Shown here: positions 1 through 5,868 of the stretch, one piece after another
Layout of the letters: each line of letters begins with the position of its first letter
Numbering within the stretch: position 1 is the first letter of the stretch
Assembly: GCA_021826525.1 (NCBI GenBank)
Contig: JAKAZU010000028.1
Coordinates: 1-10,082, forward strand
Origin: Thermoplasmata archaeon
GTDB taxonomy: Archaea; Thermoplasmatota; Thermoplasmata; UBA184
Direction: 5' to 3'
Length of the DNA: 10,082 nucleotides
Program-made: the position numbers and the translations under genes
The notes under the pieces: generated by a model
Database searches by the model: none
What the model was told of the DNA's origin: nothing
Seen by the model: only the letters and a program-made list of their open reading frames with translations

Positions 1-91
1 GGTCGGCGCACTCTTCGTCGCGCTGGGAGCGTACTCCCTCCGGCGCGGATGGAGCACCAAGCACGTCCGAGCTTCGCCATCGACGGACTAG
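1..91 (+). CDS. C-terminal end of an unidentified, probably membrane, protein (partial)
   Basis: The frame beginning at base 2 is open from the window edge and ends at TAG 89-91, giving 29 residues. The first half (VGALFVALGAYSL) is hydrophobic and is followed by RRG and a short polar tail, as at the end of a last transmembrane helix with a positively charged cytoplasmic end. Nothing in this fragment identifies a family. It is read toward the tRNA gene, which lies on the other strand. The call rests only on an open frame of sensible composition, so it could be a chance frame in GC-rich DNA. Confidence 0.45.
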   Translation, partial: VGALFVALGAYSLRRGWSTKHVRASPSTD

Positions 92-157
92 TCCGCGCGC
101 GATATCGCTCGTCTCGTACCCCGTTCGGGCCGATCCTCCGGCACCGAAGGGAAGGAG
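92..157. other. Short gap without recognised features
   Basis: The 66 bases between the partial plus-strand frame and the 3' end of the tRNA hold no T-run terminator on either strand and no start codon with plausible signals. Confidence 0.5.
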
Positions 158-232
158 TGCTCCCGGCGGGATTCGAACCCGCGTTACGTGGTCGAAGGCC
201 ACGAATCCTTGACCGGACTAGACTACGGGAGC
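158..232 (-). tRNA. tRNA-Glu, anticodon UUC
   Basis: On the minus strand the 75-nt gene folds as a full cloverleaf. The acceptor stem GCTCCCG (232-226) pairs perfectly with CGGGAGC (165-159), and the discriminator base is A (158). The D-stem GTCT pairs with GGAT (two G-U pairs), the anticodon stem CGTGG with CCACG, and the T-arm is GCGGG-TTCGAAT-CCCGC. The seven-base anticodon loop is CCTTCGA, which places TTC at positions 34-36 and reads Glu codons. No intron is present. CCA is not encoded (ACT follows on the minus strand), as in many archaeal tRNA genes. The base before the anticodon, position 33, is C where U is nearly universal; see the findings. Confidence 0.95.
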
Positions 233-270
233 GCCTCGGGCGGCCCTCGTTCGCGAGCGCCGGCCCGTCC

Positions 271-283
271 TATTGAGCTTTCG
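271..283 (-). promoter_or_regulatory. possible TATA box of the tRNA-Glu gene
   Basis: The minus strand reads AAAGCTCAATA here, an A/T-rich patch in an otherwise GC-rich gap between the HPS-RraA stop (319) and the tRNA 5' end (232). It is centred about 43 nt before the mature tRNA, so a start some 27 nt downstream would leave a 5' leader of roughly 16 nt for RNase P to remove. Only position and composition support it. Nothing else is visible in the gap 233-318. Confidence 0.35.
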
Positions 284-318
284 TGTGGGTCGAGGGCCCC
301 GTCGGACCCGAGTACGGC

Positions 319-1623
319 TCAGCCGACCCGTTCCCATCGCTCGAGCTTCTGAACCTTGGAGAGAGTCGATCCGCGCTGGATCTCCTCCCGGACGCGGTTC
401 TCGTGCTCGAGCACGTCCAGCGATCGGTTCGCGATCTCCTGCGCCCGCTCGCGCGGAACCACGACGATCCCGCTGAGATCGCCCACGATCCAGTCCCCGG
501 GGCGGACGCGCTGACCTCCGACCAGGACCTCGATGCCGATCTCGCCGTGGCCCTTCGGCTCCCCGGCGTTCGGGCTCAGGTTCCGGCTGAAGATCGGCAG
601 CCCCATATCCAGGATCGCATCGATGTCCCGGGCCGCGCCGTCGATGACGACCCCCGCGACGCCCCGTCCGCGAGCGCTCCAGCTCGCGAGTTCCCCCCAG
701 ACGGCGGTGCTGCTGCCCCCGGCGTCGATCACGATCACGTCCCCGGGACCGGCCCGGTCGATCGCCTCGACCGGCTTCGCCCAGTCCCCGTCCCGGGTCA
801 CGACGGTGACGGCCGGGCCGACCATGCGAACGGTCCGGTCCGTGAGATGCGGCTGGATACCGTGCATCGCTCCTTGGCGCTGCATCGCGTCGGTGACGTT
901 CGGGCTCGAGACCTTCAAGAACGCCTCCCGAATCTCCGTTCCCGAGTACCGCCGGAAGAGCTCGGTGGAGACCTCTTTCTGCGTATCGATCGCGCGCCGG
1001 ATCTCGCGGGTCGCTTCCACGATCTTCGGGCTCTTGGTGATCGCGCCCCCGACGATGAGGATCTGCGCGCCGGCGCGGGTCGCGCGCGCGACGCTCTCGC
1101 TGTTGAGACCTCCGGCGACCGCCACGGGGATCGGTGAGCCCCTCGCCAACTCCTCGATGAGGGCGAACGGCGTCTTTCCCTGCATCTGCATGTCGATCCC
1201 GACGTGCCAGCAGACCGCGGCCGCTCCGAGCTCGGCGGCTCGCCGCGCGCGCGCGACCGGATCGGCCACGTTCAACAGATCCACCACGACTTCCGCTCCG
1301 TAGAGCTCGCCGCCGCGCACCGCGTCGGCGATCGTGTCGTCGTCCGCGGTTCCGAGGACGGTCACCACGTCGGCGCCGGCCTTGGCCGCGATCTCGACCT
1401 CGAAGGCGCCGGTGTCCATGATCTTCATGTCGGCGACGATGCGATGGCTCGGGAACGCCTTCTTCAGCTCCCGGACCGCGTCGAGTCCTTCGCTCTTGAT
1501 CAGCGGGGTTCCGGCTTCGACCCAATCCGCCCCGCCCTCGACGGCCTCCCCAGCGGCGAGCAGCGCGCGCGAGAGGTTCTCGAAGTCGAGCGCGACCTGG
1601 AGAACGGGCCGGTCGAGCCTCAT
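319..1623 (-). CDS. Bifunctional 3-hexulose-6-phosphate synthase / RraA-like protein
   Basis: 434 residues from ATG 1623 to TGA 319. Residues 1-210 are an OMP-decarboxylase-superfamily barrel of the 3-hexulose-6-phosphate synthase type: VLQVALDFEN at the start, the signature DMKIMD at 65-70 (D65, K67, D70) and a phosphate-binding AVAGGLN at 168-174. The enzyme joins formaldehyde and ribulose 5-phosphate or, in archaea lacking the oxidative pentose phosphate route, runs in reverse with a hexulose-6-phosphate isomerase to supply ribulose 5-phosphate. Residues 225-395 are an RraA/dimethylmenaquinone-methyltransferase-like domain with GGSSTAVWGE (302-311) and GVVIDGAARD (324-333). E311 is followed 20 residues later by R332-D333, resembling the spacing in aldolases of this fold, so this half may be an aldolase and not an RNase regulator. 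The HPS-RraA fusion is known in archaea. An upstream in-frame ATG (1656) is rejected because it lies inside the TATA region of a leaderless promoter. Confidence 0.92.
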   Translation of the reverse strand: MRLDRPVLQVALDFENLSRALLAAGEAVEGGADWVEAGTPLIKSEGLDAVRELKKAFPSHRIVADMKIMDTGAFEVEIAAKAGADVVTVLGTADDDTIADAVRGGELYGAEVVVDLLNVADPVARARRAAELGAAAVCWHVGIDMQMQGKTPFALIEELARGSPIPVAVAGGLNSESVARATRAGAQILIVGGAITKSPKIVEATREIRRAIDTQKEVSTELFRRYSGTEIREAFLKVSSPNVTDAMQRQGAMHGIQPHLTDRTVRMVGPAVTVVTRDGDWAKPVEAIDRAGPGDVIVIDAGGSSTAVWGELASWSARGRGVAGVVIDGAARDIDAILDMGLPIFSRNLSPNAGEPKGHGEIGIEVLVGGQRVRPGDWIVGDLSGIVVVPRERAQEIANRSLDVLEHENRVREEIQRGSTLSKVQKLERWERVG

Positions 1624-1644
1624 CGCTCGATGGAGGCCCGTGGC

Positions 1645-1654
1645 GGTATTAACC
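1645..1654. promoter_or_regulatory. Shared near-palindromic TATA box for two divergent leaderless genes
   Basis: GGTATTAACC is the only A/T-rich patch in the 53-bp gap between the divergent starts. TATTAA on the plus strand reads TTAATA on the minus strand. Its centre (1649.5) lies 26.5 nt from the A of the HPS-RraA ATG (1623) and 27.5 nt from the G of the methyltransferase GTG (1677). That is the distance expected between an archaeal TATA box and the transcription start, so both mRNAs would begin at or within a base or so of their start codons. Neither gene has a Shine-Dalgarno sequence. This placement decides both start codons. Confidence 0.7.
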
Positions 1655-1676
1655 ATCGCCTCGCTCTCTCCGAGCA

Positions 1677-2486
1677 GTGGCCGTGATTCGCCCGCTGCCG
1701 GTGACGCTCCTCCGCGGCGACGCCCGCTTGCTGCCCGGAGTCGCCGACACGTCCGTCGATCTCGTCGTCACCTCCCCTCCGTATCCGATGATCCCGCAGT
1801 GGGACGAGACCTTTCGGAGCCTCGGGGCGTCCGAGTACGATGGGATGCACGCCGTGCTCACCGAAGCGTGGCGGGCGTGTCATCGAGTGCTCGTACCCGG
1901 AGGGATCCTCGCGATCAACATCGGGGATGCGCTCCGGTCGACGAACGGACAGTTCCAGCTGTGGCCCAACCACGCCACGGTGCTCGCGAAAGCGAGCGCG
2001 ATCGGGTTTCGGCCGCTCCCGTACCTCCTCTGGAAGAAACCCACGAACAAGCCGAACGCCTTCCTGGGGTCCGGCTTCCTTCCGCCGAACGCGTACGTCA
2101 CGCTCGACTGCGAGTTCCTCCTCCTGTTCCGCAAGGGAGCCCTCCGGCGGTTCTCCCCGGGAGATCCGCGCCGGCGATCGAGCCGGTACACCCGGCCCGA
2201 ACGGGATCGCTGGTTCTCCCAGATCTGGACCGATGTCCGGGGAGCGCGCCAGAGCGCGGGGATGCAGCGGACCGGCGCGTTCCCCCCCGAGATCCCGCGT
2301 CGGCTCGTCCGCATGTTCAGCGTGGCGGGCGATACGGTCCTCGACCCGTTCGCCGGTACGGGGACGACGCTATGGACCGCAGCCGGGCTCGGCCGGAAGG
2401 CGATCGGGATCGAGATCGATCCCGAGATCCACGCGCATTCGGTCGACGAAGGACGCCGCCAAGGCTTCGAAGTTGTCGTGGAGTAG
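1677..2486 (+). CDS. Beta-class DNA methyltransferase (N4-cytosine type by motif)
   Basis: 269 residues from GTG 1677; GTG 1683 is an alternative. Motif IV TSPPY (32-36), the catalytic motif, precedes motif I DPFAGTGTT (223-231), which binds S-adenosylmethionine. That order defines the beta class. SPPY is commonest in N4-cytosine enzymes, whereas DPPY is usual in N6-adenine enzymes, so m4C is favoured but not proven. VLVPGGILAINIGD (71-84) and IGIEIDPE (243-250) complete the fold. The stretch 115-215 between the two motifs, with an Arg-rich part at 165-177, probably carries the target recognition region. No restriction endonuclease gene is in the window, so it appears to be a solitary methyltransferase that could mark DNA for regulation or repair, or protect against a nuclease encoded elsewhere. 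It converges with the hypothetical gene ending at 2510, with a 23-bp gap and no clear terminator. Confidence 0.88.
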   Translation: MAVIRPLPVTLLRGDARLLPGVADTSVDLVVTSPPYPMIPQWDETFRSLGASEYDGMHAVLTEAWRACHRVLVPGGILAINIGDALRSTNGQFQLWPNHATVLAKASAIGFRPLPYLLWKKPTNKPNAFLGSGFLPPNAYVTLDCEFLLLFRKGALRRFSPGDPRRRSSRYTRPERDRWFSQIWTDVRGARQSAGMQRTGAFPPEIPRRLVRMFSVAGDTVLDPFAGTGTTLWTAAGLGRKAIGIEIDPEIHAHSVDEGRRQGFEVVVE

Positions 2487-2509
2487 ATGGAGACGGGTTC
2501 GATCCGACC

Positions 2510-3037
2510 CTACTCGGGGGTGGGCGGCGGGATCCGTTTCGAGCGCGTCCGGTGGACGCGCTCTTCCTCGACCGCGTGGCCAAGGTAGACCAGCGCCGTG
2601 TCGCTCAGACGATCCATGTGCAGCAAGAGATAGTGCAGATAGAGCCGCTCCGGCCGAGCCAGAGGCCCCGGAGCTCGCCCGGTGTTCGCGAGCGCGTCCG
2701 GGCCGCTACGATGACGAGCGATGGTCTCCGCGTCGTGCTCGTGGTCCTTACCGTGATACTCGCGCCCGAGTTCGCCGACGAGCGGCGGGTAGATCGCTTC
2801 GATCGGATCGGGATCCGCGACCTCCCGCGCGTCCGCGGCCGGAAGGGACTCGCCCGGCGGGGCGGACTTGGCCACGCCGGCACTCGAACGTGGGGTCGGA
2901 GGAGTTGGAAGCGACTGGGGCGGATCCTGAAAGTGCGCGATCGGGTGGCCCGAGACGTTCTCGACGATCGTCCTCAGGCTCCAGTTCGGGCGGCGTCGTG
3001 CGGGTGCGGTCGCGGTGGCCCGGTCCTGCGTCGCCAC
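2510..3037 (-). CDS. Hypothetical protein, last gene of the secretion-like cluster
   Basis: 175 residues from GTG 3037 to TGA 2510; no family recognised. Residues 1-70 are rich in Ala, Pro, Arg and Ser and look disordered, with one short hydrophobic stretch (SLRTIVENV, 20-28). Residues 71-162 look helical and folded. PERLYLHYLLLHMD (129-142) and SDTALVYLGHAVEEE (145-159) read as two amphipathic helices, and the tail is basic then Pro-rich. There is no signal peptide or clear membrane helix. The gene starts 24 nt after the ATPase stop, so it may be co-transcribed with the cluster, but it lacks a Shine-Dalgarno sequence and has its own TATA-like patch. It is soluble and probably cytoplasmic; an accessory role to the ATPase is a guess from position. 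Confidence in the frame comes from its plausible protein composition and fit between neighbours. Confidence 0.6.
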   Translation of the reverse strand: MATQDRATATAPARRRPNWSLRTIVENVSGHPIAHFQDPPQSLPTPPTPRSSAGVAKSAPPGESLPAADAREVADPDPIEAIYPPLVGELGREYHGKDHEHDAETIARHRSGPDALANTGRAPGPLARPERLYLHYLLLHMDRLSDTALVYLGHAVEEERVHRTRSKRIPPPTPE

Positions 3038-3061
3038 GTCGAGCCGGTTCGGACCCTTTCC

Positions 3062-3068
3062 TCATAAG
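3062..3068 (-). promoter_or_regulatory. Possible internal TATA box for the hypothetical gene at 2510-3037
   Basis: The minus strand reads CTTATGA, overlapping the stop codon of the ATPase gene. Its centre (3065) is 28 nt before the GTG at 3037, the same spacing as the other leaderless promoters in this window. The gene has no ribosome binding site just before its start, which favours a leaderless transcript. The match to an archaeal TATA box is only moderate. Confidence 0.35.
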
Positions 3069-4744
3069 CGTGGTGTTGGAGGCGCAGGATGGGGTCCGGT
3101 CGAGGCGGAGCCGGGGGCCAAGACCCGAACCAAGAAGTCGTATTCCGGAGTCGAGGCGACCAGGGCGATCGGGAGGTGGAGATCTCCGAGGCGTAGCAGG
3201 CCCTCGGAGTACCCCGCTTCGCGCGGGAGCCGCGCGCGAGGGATCCACTCGGCCTCCGCGTCGGTCAGCCCGAAGAACGCGCGCACGTCTGGCGCGACGT
3301 GGGTGAGCCTCAACAGGAAGGTCGCGCGGAGGTTCCCGAGCAGCGAACGACCGCTCGGATGGAGGAGGAAGTCGTCCGGATGCTGGCTGAGCACCACGAC
3401 GCCCCCCTGGAAGTGCCGCACGTGCCGAACGATCCGGTCGAGGAACTCCGCCGTGGCACCATGCCGCACCAGCAGGTGAGCCTCGTCGATCACGAGGAGC
3501 TTCGGGCCGGGGCGGTCCCGCAGCCGCCCGTACGCCCAATCGAGAACGTACGCGAGGTGGAACGGCAGGTGATCTTCGGGGATCCCCCGGAAGTCGACAC
3601 TGACGACGTTCGTCTCCACGTTGACCGAGGTCGGGCCGTTCACGCTTCGCAGCGAGCCTGAGCGGAACGGCTCGAGCAAGGCCTCGAGGCGCTCGGTGGC
3701 CGGTCCGCGATCCACTTCGGCGAGGAGATCGGAGAACACCGGGATCTCCGGCCCCCGGTCGTACAACCGGCTCACCGCCGCGTCCAGCGCCGCGGACTCC
3801 TCGTCCCGCAGGCTCGGAAACAGCGTGCGCAGGATGGCACCGACACGCCCGGCCTTCTCGGCACGATCCCCGCCCGTGGAGATCGGGTCGAGAGGGTTCA
3901 GACGAACTTCGCTCTCCGCACCAAAGGTCAGAACGGTGCCTCCGAGCGCCCGTACGAACCCTCCGAACTCGCCGAGAGGATCGAGGAGGACGACGCCCGC
4001 TTCCGGGCGGATCCACCGCGTGCGCAGGAGGGTTAGCGCGGTCGCGAAGGTCTTGCCGGACCCGGTCGCTCCGAAGATCCCCCAGGAGTGGCTCGCGTGC
4101 GACCAGCGGTCGAGGAAGACCGGCGCGGCATCCTGCAACAGAAGCCCGACCAGCACTCCGCCGGGCTCGAGCACGGTCTCGTCCACGAACGGATAGAACG
4201 CCGCGAGGCCGTCGGTCGGGAGGGTTTGCCAGTAGCCGGCGGGCCGGACCTCCGAGCCGGTCAGTTCCGGAGCGGCCAGGGCTTCGCGTACCGCGTAGCG
4301 CGGCACGCGCGTGCGGAACCCCAACGCAGCGAGCCGCCGCTCGAGTCCCGTGCGCGTCCGCTCGGCCTGGCCCTCCGAGTTCGCGACCGCGGCGAATCGA
4401 ACTCCCACCCTCCAAAGCTCCTGCTCGCGCCGGGCGACCTGATGGCCGAGCTCCTGGGCGCTCTCGCGCTCCGCATGGAGCTGGGCGGATCGGCCGTCCC
4501 CATCGCCACCGTGGGCGAGTTCCGCTTCGGCGACCGCGCGCGCTCCGTGCAGGAGTTCGAGCGCTCGTCCCGAGCCAATGGGGTGGGCCTCGACGAGGAC
4601 CTCGATCGACTCCGAGGTCGGACAGAGGCCCCCAACGAATCCGAACGGGACCTCCCTCGGGAACTCCCGGATCAACAGGGGGGCGATGTAGCGCCCGCGC
4701 GTGCGGAGCCACCCCGGCCCTTCGACCGCGCTCGCTCGGGTCAT
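3062..4744 (-). CDS. VirB4/HerA-type ATPase of a type IV secretion-like system
   Basis: 560 residues from ATG 4744 to TGA 3062. Residues 20-190 match the second part of the VirB4 N-terminal region: IREFPREVPFGFVGGL (25-40), a charged helical, possibly coiled-coil stretch (60-140), WRVGVRFAAVANSE (111-124), and a pre-ATPase LPTDGLAAFYPF (175-186). The motor domain follows, with Walker A GATGSGKT (225-232), LLDPLGEF (253-260) and Walker B LLVIDE (416-421) with the usual AH after it. A catalytic SQ (452-453) lies in VVVLSQHPDDF. VirB4 enzymes are hexameric ATPases at the cytoplasmic face that power pilus assembly and substrate transfer. The very start of the VirB4 N-terminal region is missing here and appears in the PrgI-domain gene two genes upstream. 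The start at 4744 is chosen over an in-frame ATG at 4789 because it overlaps the upstream stop as ATGA and has a good Shine-Dalgarno sequence 5 nt away. It is a VirB4 homologue rather than a VirD4 coupling protein because of the N-terminal region. Confidence 0.88.
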   Translation of the reverse strand: MTRASAVEGPGWLRTRGRYIAPLLIREFPREVPFGFVGGLCPTSESIEVLVEAHPIGSGRALELLHGARAVAEAELAHGGDGDGRSAQLHAERESAQELGHQVARREQELWRVGVRFAAVANSEGQAERTRTGLERRLAALGFRTRVPRYAVREALAAPELTGSEVRPAGYWQTLPTDGLAAFYPFVDETVLEPGGVLVGLLLQDAAPVFLDRWSHASHSWGIFGATGSGKTFATALTLLRTRWIRPEAGVVLLDPLGEFGGFVRALGGTVLTFGAESEVRLNPLDPISTGGDRAEKAGRVGAILRTLFPSLRDEESAALDAAVSRLYDRGPEIPVFSDLLAEVDRGPATERLEALLEPFRSGSLRSVNGPTSVNVETNVVSVDFRGIPEDHLPFHLAYVLDWAYGRLRDRPGPKLLVIDEAHLLVRHGATAEFLDRIVRHVRHFQGGVVVLSQHPDDFLLHPSGRSLLGNLRATFLLRLTHVAPDVRAFFGLTDAEAEWIPRARLPREAGYSEGLLRLGDLHLPIALVASTPEYDFLVRVLAPGSASTGPHPAPPTPRL

Positions 4745-5082
4745 GCGAGCCCTCCTCGATCGGCGATCGGATGGCGGGTCGCCCACCACAGGGGCAGAAG
4801 GCTCATCGCGAGGATCGGTCCGCGCACCGTGTCGACCGGAGTCGGGGCCGCCACGTAGAGAAGAGCCGAGAGGGCCACGATCGAAATTCCCGCGAGCTCC
4901 TCGCGGGGCACGCTCAGCCCGCGAGCGGGGGAGCGCAGATGCACGAGACGCGCCGCGACCGCGAGCGCGACGAGCGTGAGCGAGAGTGCGCCGAGCTGCG
5001 GGTCTTCGACCGACGCAAGCGCGGTGGCGATCGCGAGGACGACGGCCATCACGAACGGATCATGGTCAAGCGGTCCGTTCAT
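4741..5082 (-). CDS. Small four-segment membrane protein of the secretion-like operon
   Basis: 113 residues from ATG 5082 to TGA 4741. There are four hydrophobic stretches: about 11-25, 31-47, 63-79 and 88-100. The arginines in HLRSPARG (48-55) suggest a cytoplasmic loop between the second and third. The start overlaps the stop of the PrgI-domain gene as ATGA, and its own stop overlaps the ATPase start in the same way, so translation of all three is probably coupled. The larger open frame that extends upstream to 5508 is rejected because it would run across the PrgI gene. By position it sits where single-membrane type IV systems often carry a VirB3-like or PrgI-like inner-membrane partner of VirB4, but I see no sequence motif that confirms either. 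Function unknown. Confidence 0.75.
   Translation of the reverse strand: MNGPLDHDPFVMAVVLAIATALASVEDPQLGALSLTLVALAVAARLVHLRSPARGLSVPREELAGISIVALSALLYVAAPTPVDTVRGPILAMSLLPLWWATRHPIADRGGLA
4750..4757 (-). promoter_or_regulatory. Strong Shine-Dalgarno sequence of the VirB4-type ATPase gene
   Basis: The minus strand reads GAGGAGGG, ending 5 nt before ATG 4744 and lying inside the end of the upstream membrane-protein gene. It fixes the start codon of the ATPase and shows that genes inside the operon use ribosome binding sites, unlike the leaderless first genes elsewhere in the window. Confidence 0.7.
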
Positions 5083-5867
5083 GGTCGCTCGCCCCCCGGT
5101 CGTCTCTCGCCCCATCCAAAGTGGCGGAGCGCGGCCGTGAGCGAACGGTCGCGCAGGCGAGCGGGCTCCGCCCCGAGGGTCGCGAGTCCCTGACGCATCG
5201 CCTGGGCCCGGTCGCCCAGTCGGGAAGCCCCGTCCGTCCGGCACGCATGCTCCCAGAGGAGCACGTAGACCCGACGCCGGCGACGGCGAGAACAGAGCAG
5301 CTGGACCATCTCCGAGTATGCGGCTCGCGCGGCGGCGTCCGGGGGGTCGCCTTCCGTGCTCGAAGGAAGCCAGGGCCGCGCGTCGATCGGCGTTCCGACC
5401 GAAGCGAGCACGATCCCGCCCTCGCTCCCGCGCAGGAGGTCCCGGTACCCCCGGAAGCGCCGAAGGAGTTCCTCCGGAGGAAGGAATGCGACGGGGGATC
5501 CCGCGCACTTCAACACGGCGACCCGCACGCCCGAAGCGAGACGGACGGTATCTCCCAGCTCCGCGCGGGCCGACGGGCCGCTCACGGCATCGACCTCCCG
5601 GTGCGTCCGCAACATCCAGCGGACGTACGCGGTGATCCGCTCGTCAACGGCCATTCCTTCGGGGTGCCAGACAGTGACGAGGAACGCCACAGCGACGATG
5701 GGAAGCCACATCCACGCGCCGGCCCAGGGGATGACCAGCGCACCCACCGCCGCATACGCCACGCACCGGAGCGCGTCGCGTACGGAGGGAAACGGACCGA
5801 ATCGCATCCGTCGGTCGATCCGCTCCGGCAGCGGGATCCGCTCGGGCCGGATCTCGCCCAGGGCCAT
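5079..5867 (-). CDS. PrgI-domain membrane protein fused to the first part of a VirB4 N-terminal region
   Basis: 262 residues from ATG 5867 to TGA 5079. Residues 20-92 match the PrgI family pattern. RMRFGPFPSVRDALR leads into two close membrane helices (about 34-50 and 53-67), then EGMAVDERITAYVRWMLRTHRE, resembling the typical PLDEYLLAYLRYLLRPRR ending. Residues 108-262 look like the start of a VirB4/TraC N-terminal domain: VRVAVLKCAGSPVAFLPPEE (114-133), a helix, GGIVLASVGTPIDARPWL (150-167), then RVYVLLWE (199-206) after a run of six arginines, and an LGAEPARL helix near the end. PrgI proteins are small inner-membrane components found beside VirB4 in conjugative systems of Gram-positives and archaea. 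The start at 5867 follows the upstream stop by one base (TGAGATG) with GAGGAGG 12 nt before it. An in-frame ATG at 5972 would overlap the VirB6-like gene by 104 bp and adds unstructured sequence. Confidence 0.78.
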   Translation of the reverse strand: MALGEIRPERIPLPERIDRRMRFGPFPSVRDALRCVAYAAVGALVIPWAGAWMWLPIVAVAFLVTVWHPEGMAVDERITAYVRWMLRTHREVDAVSGPSARAELGDTVRLASGVRVAVLKCAGSPVAFLPPEELLRRFRGYRDLLRGSEGGIVLASVGTPIDARPWLPSSTEGDPPDAAARAAYSEMVQLLCSRRRRRRVYVLLWEHACRTDGASRLGDRAQAMRQGLATLGAEPARLRDRSLTAALRHFGWGERRPGGERP

Positions 5868-5868
5868 C

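Noticed and set aside
218..1525. 435-codon open frame on the minus strand over HPS-RraA and the tRNA
   Set aside because: Shadow of the HPS-RraA frame and it runs into the tRNA gene; the product is Arg/Gly-rich with no motif.
1334..3067. 577-codon open frame on the plus strand
   Set aside because: It runs across three confirmed genes in other frames, is Arg/Ser/Pro-rich with no domain, and is an expected artefact of GC-rich DNA.
1840..3306. 488-codon open frame on the plus strand
   Set aside because: Shadow of the methyltransferase and of the minus-strand genes; low-complexity Arg/Ser/Gly product.
2748..4712. 654-codon open frame on the minus strand, the longest in the window
   Set aside because: Overlaps the ATPase in another phase; the ATPase frame has Walker motifs while this one is Arg/Gly/Pro repeats.
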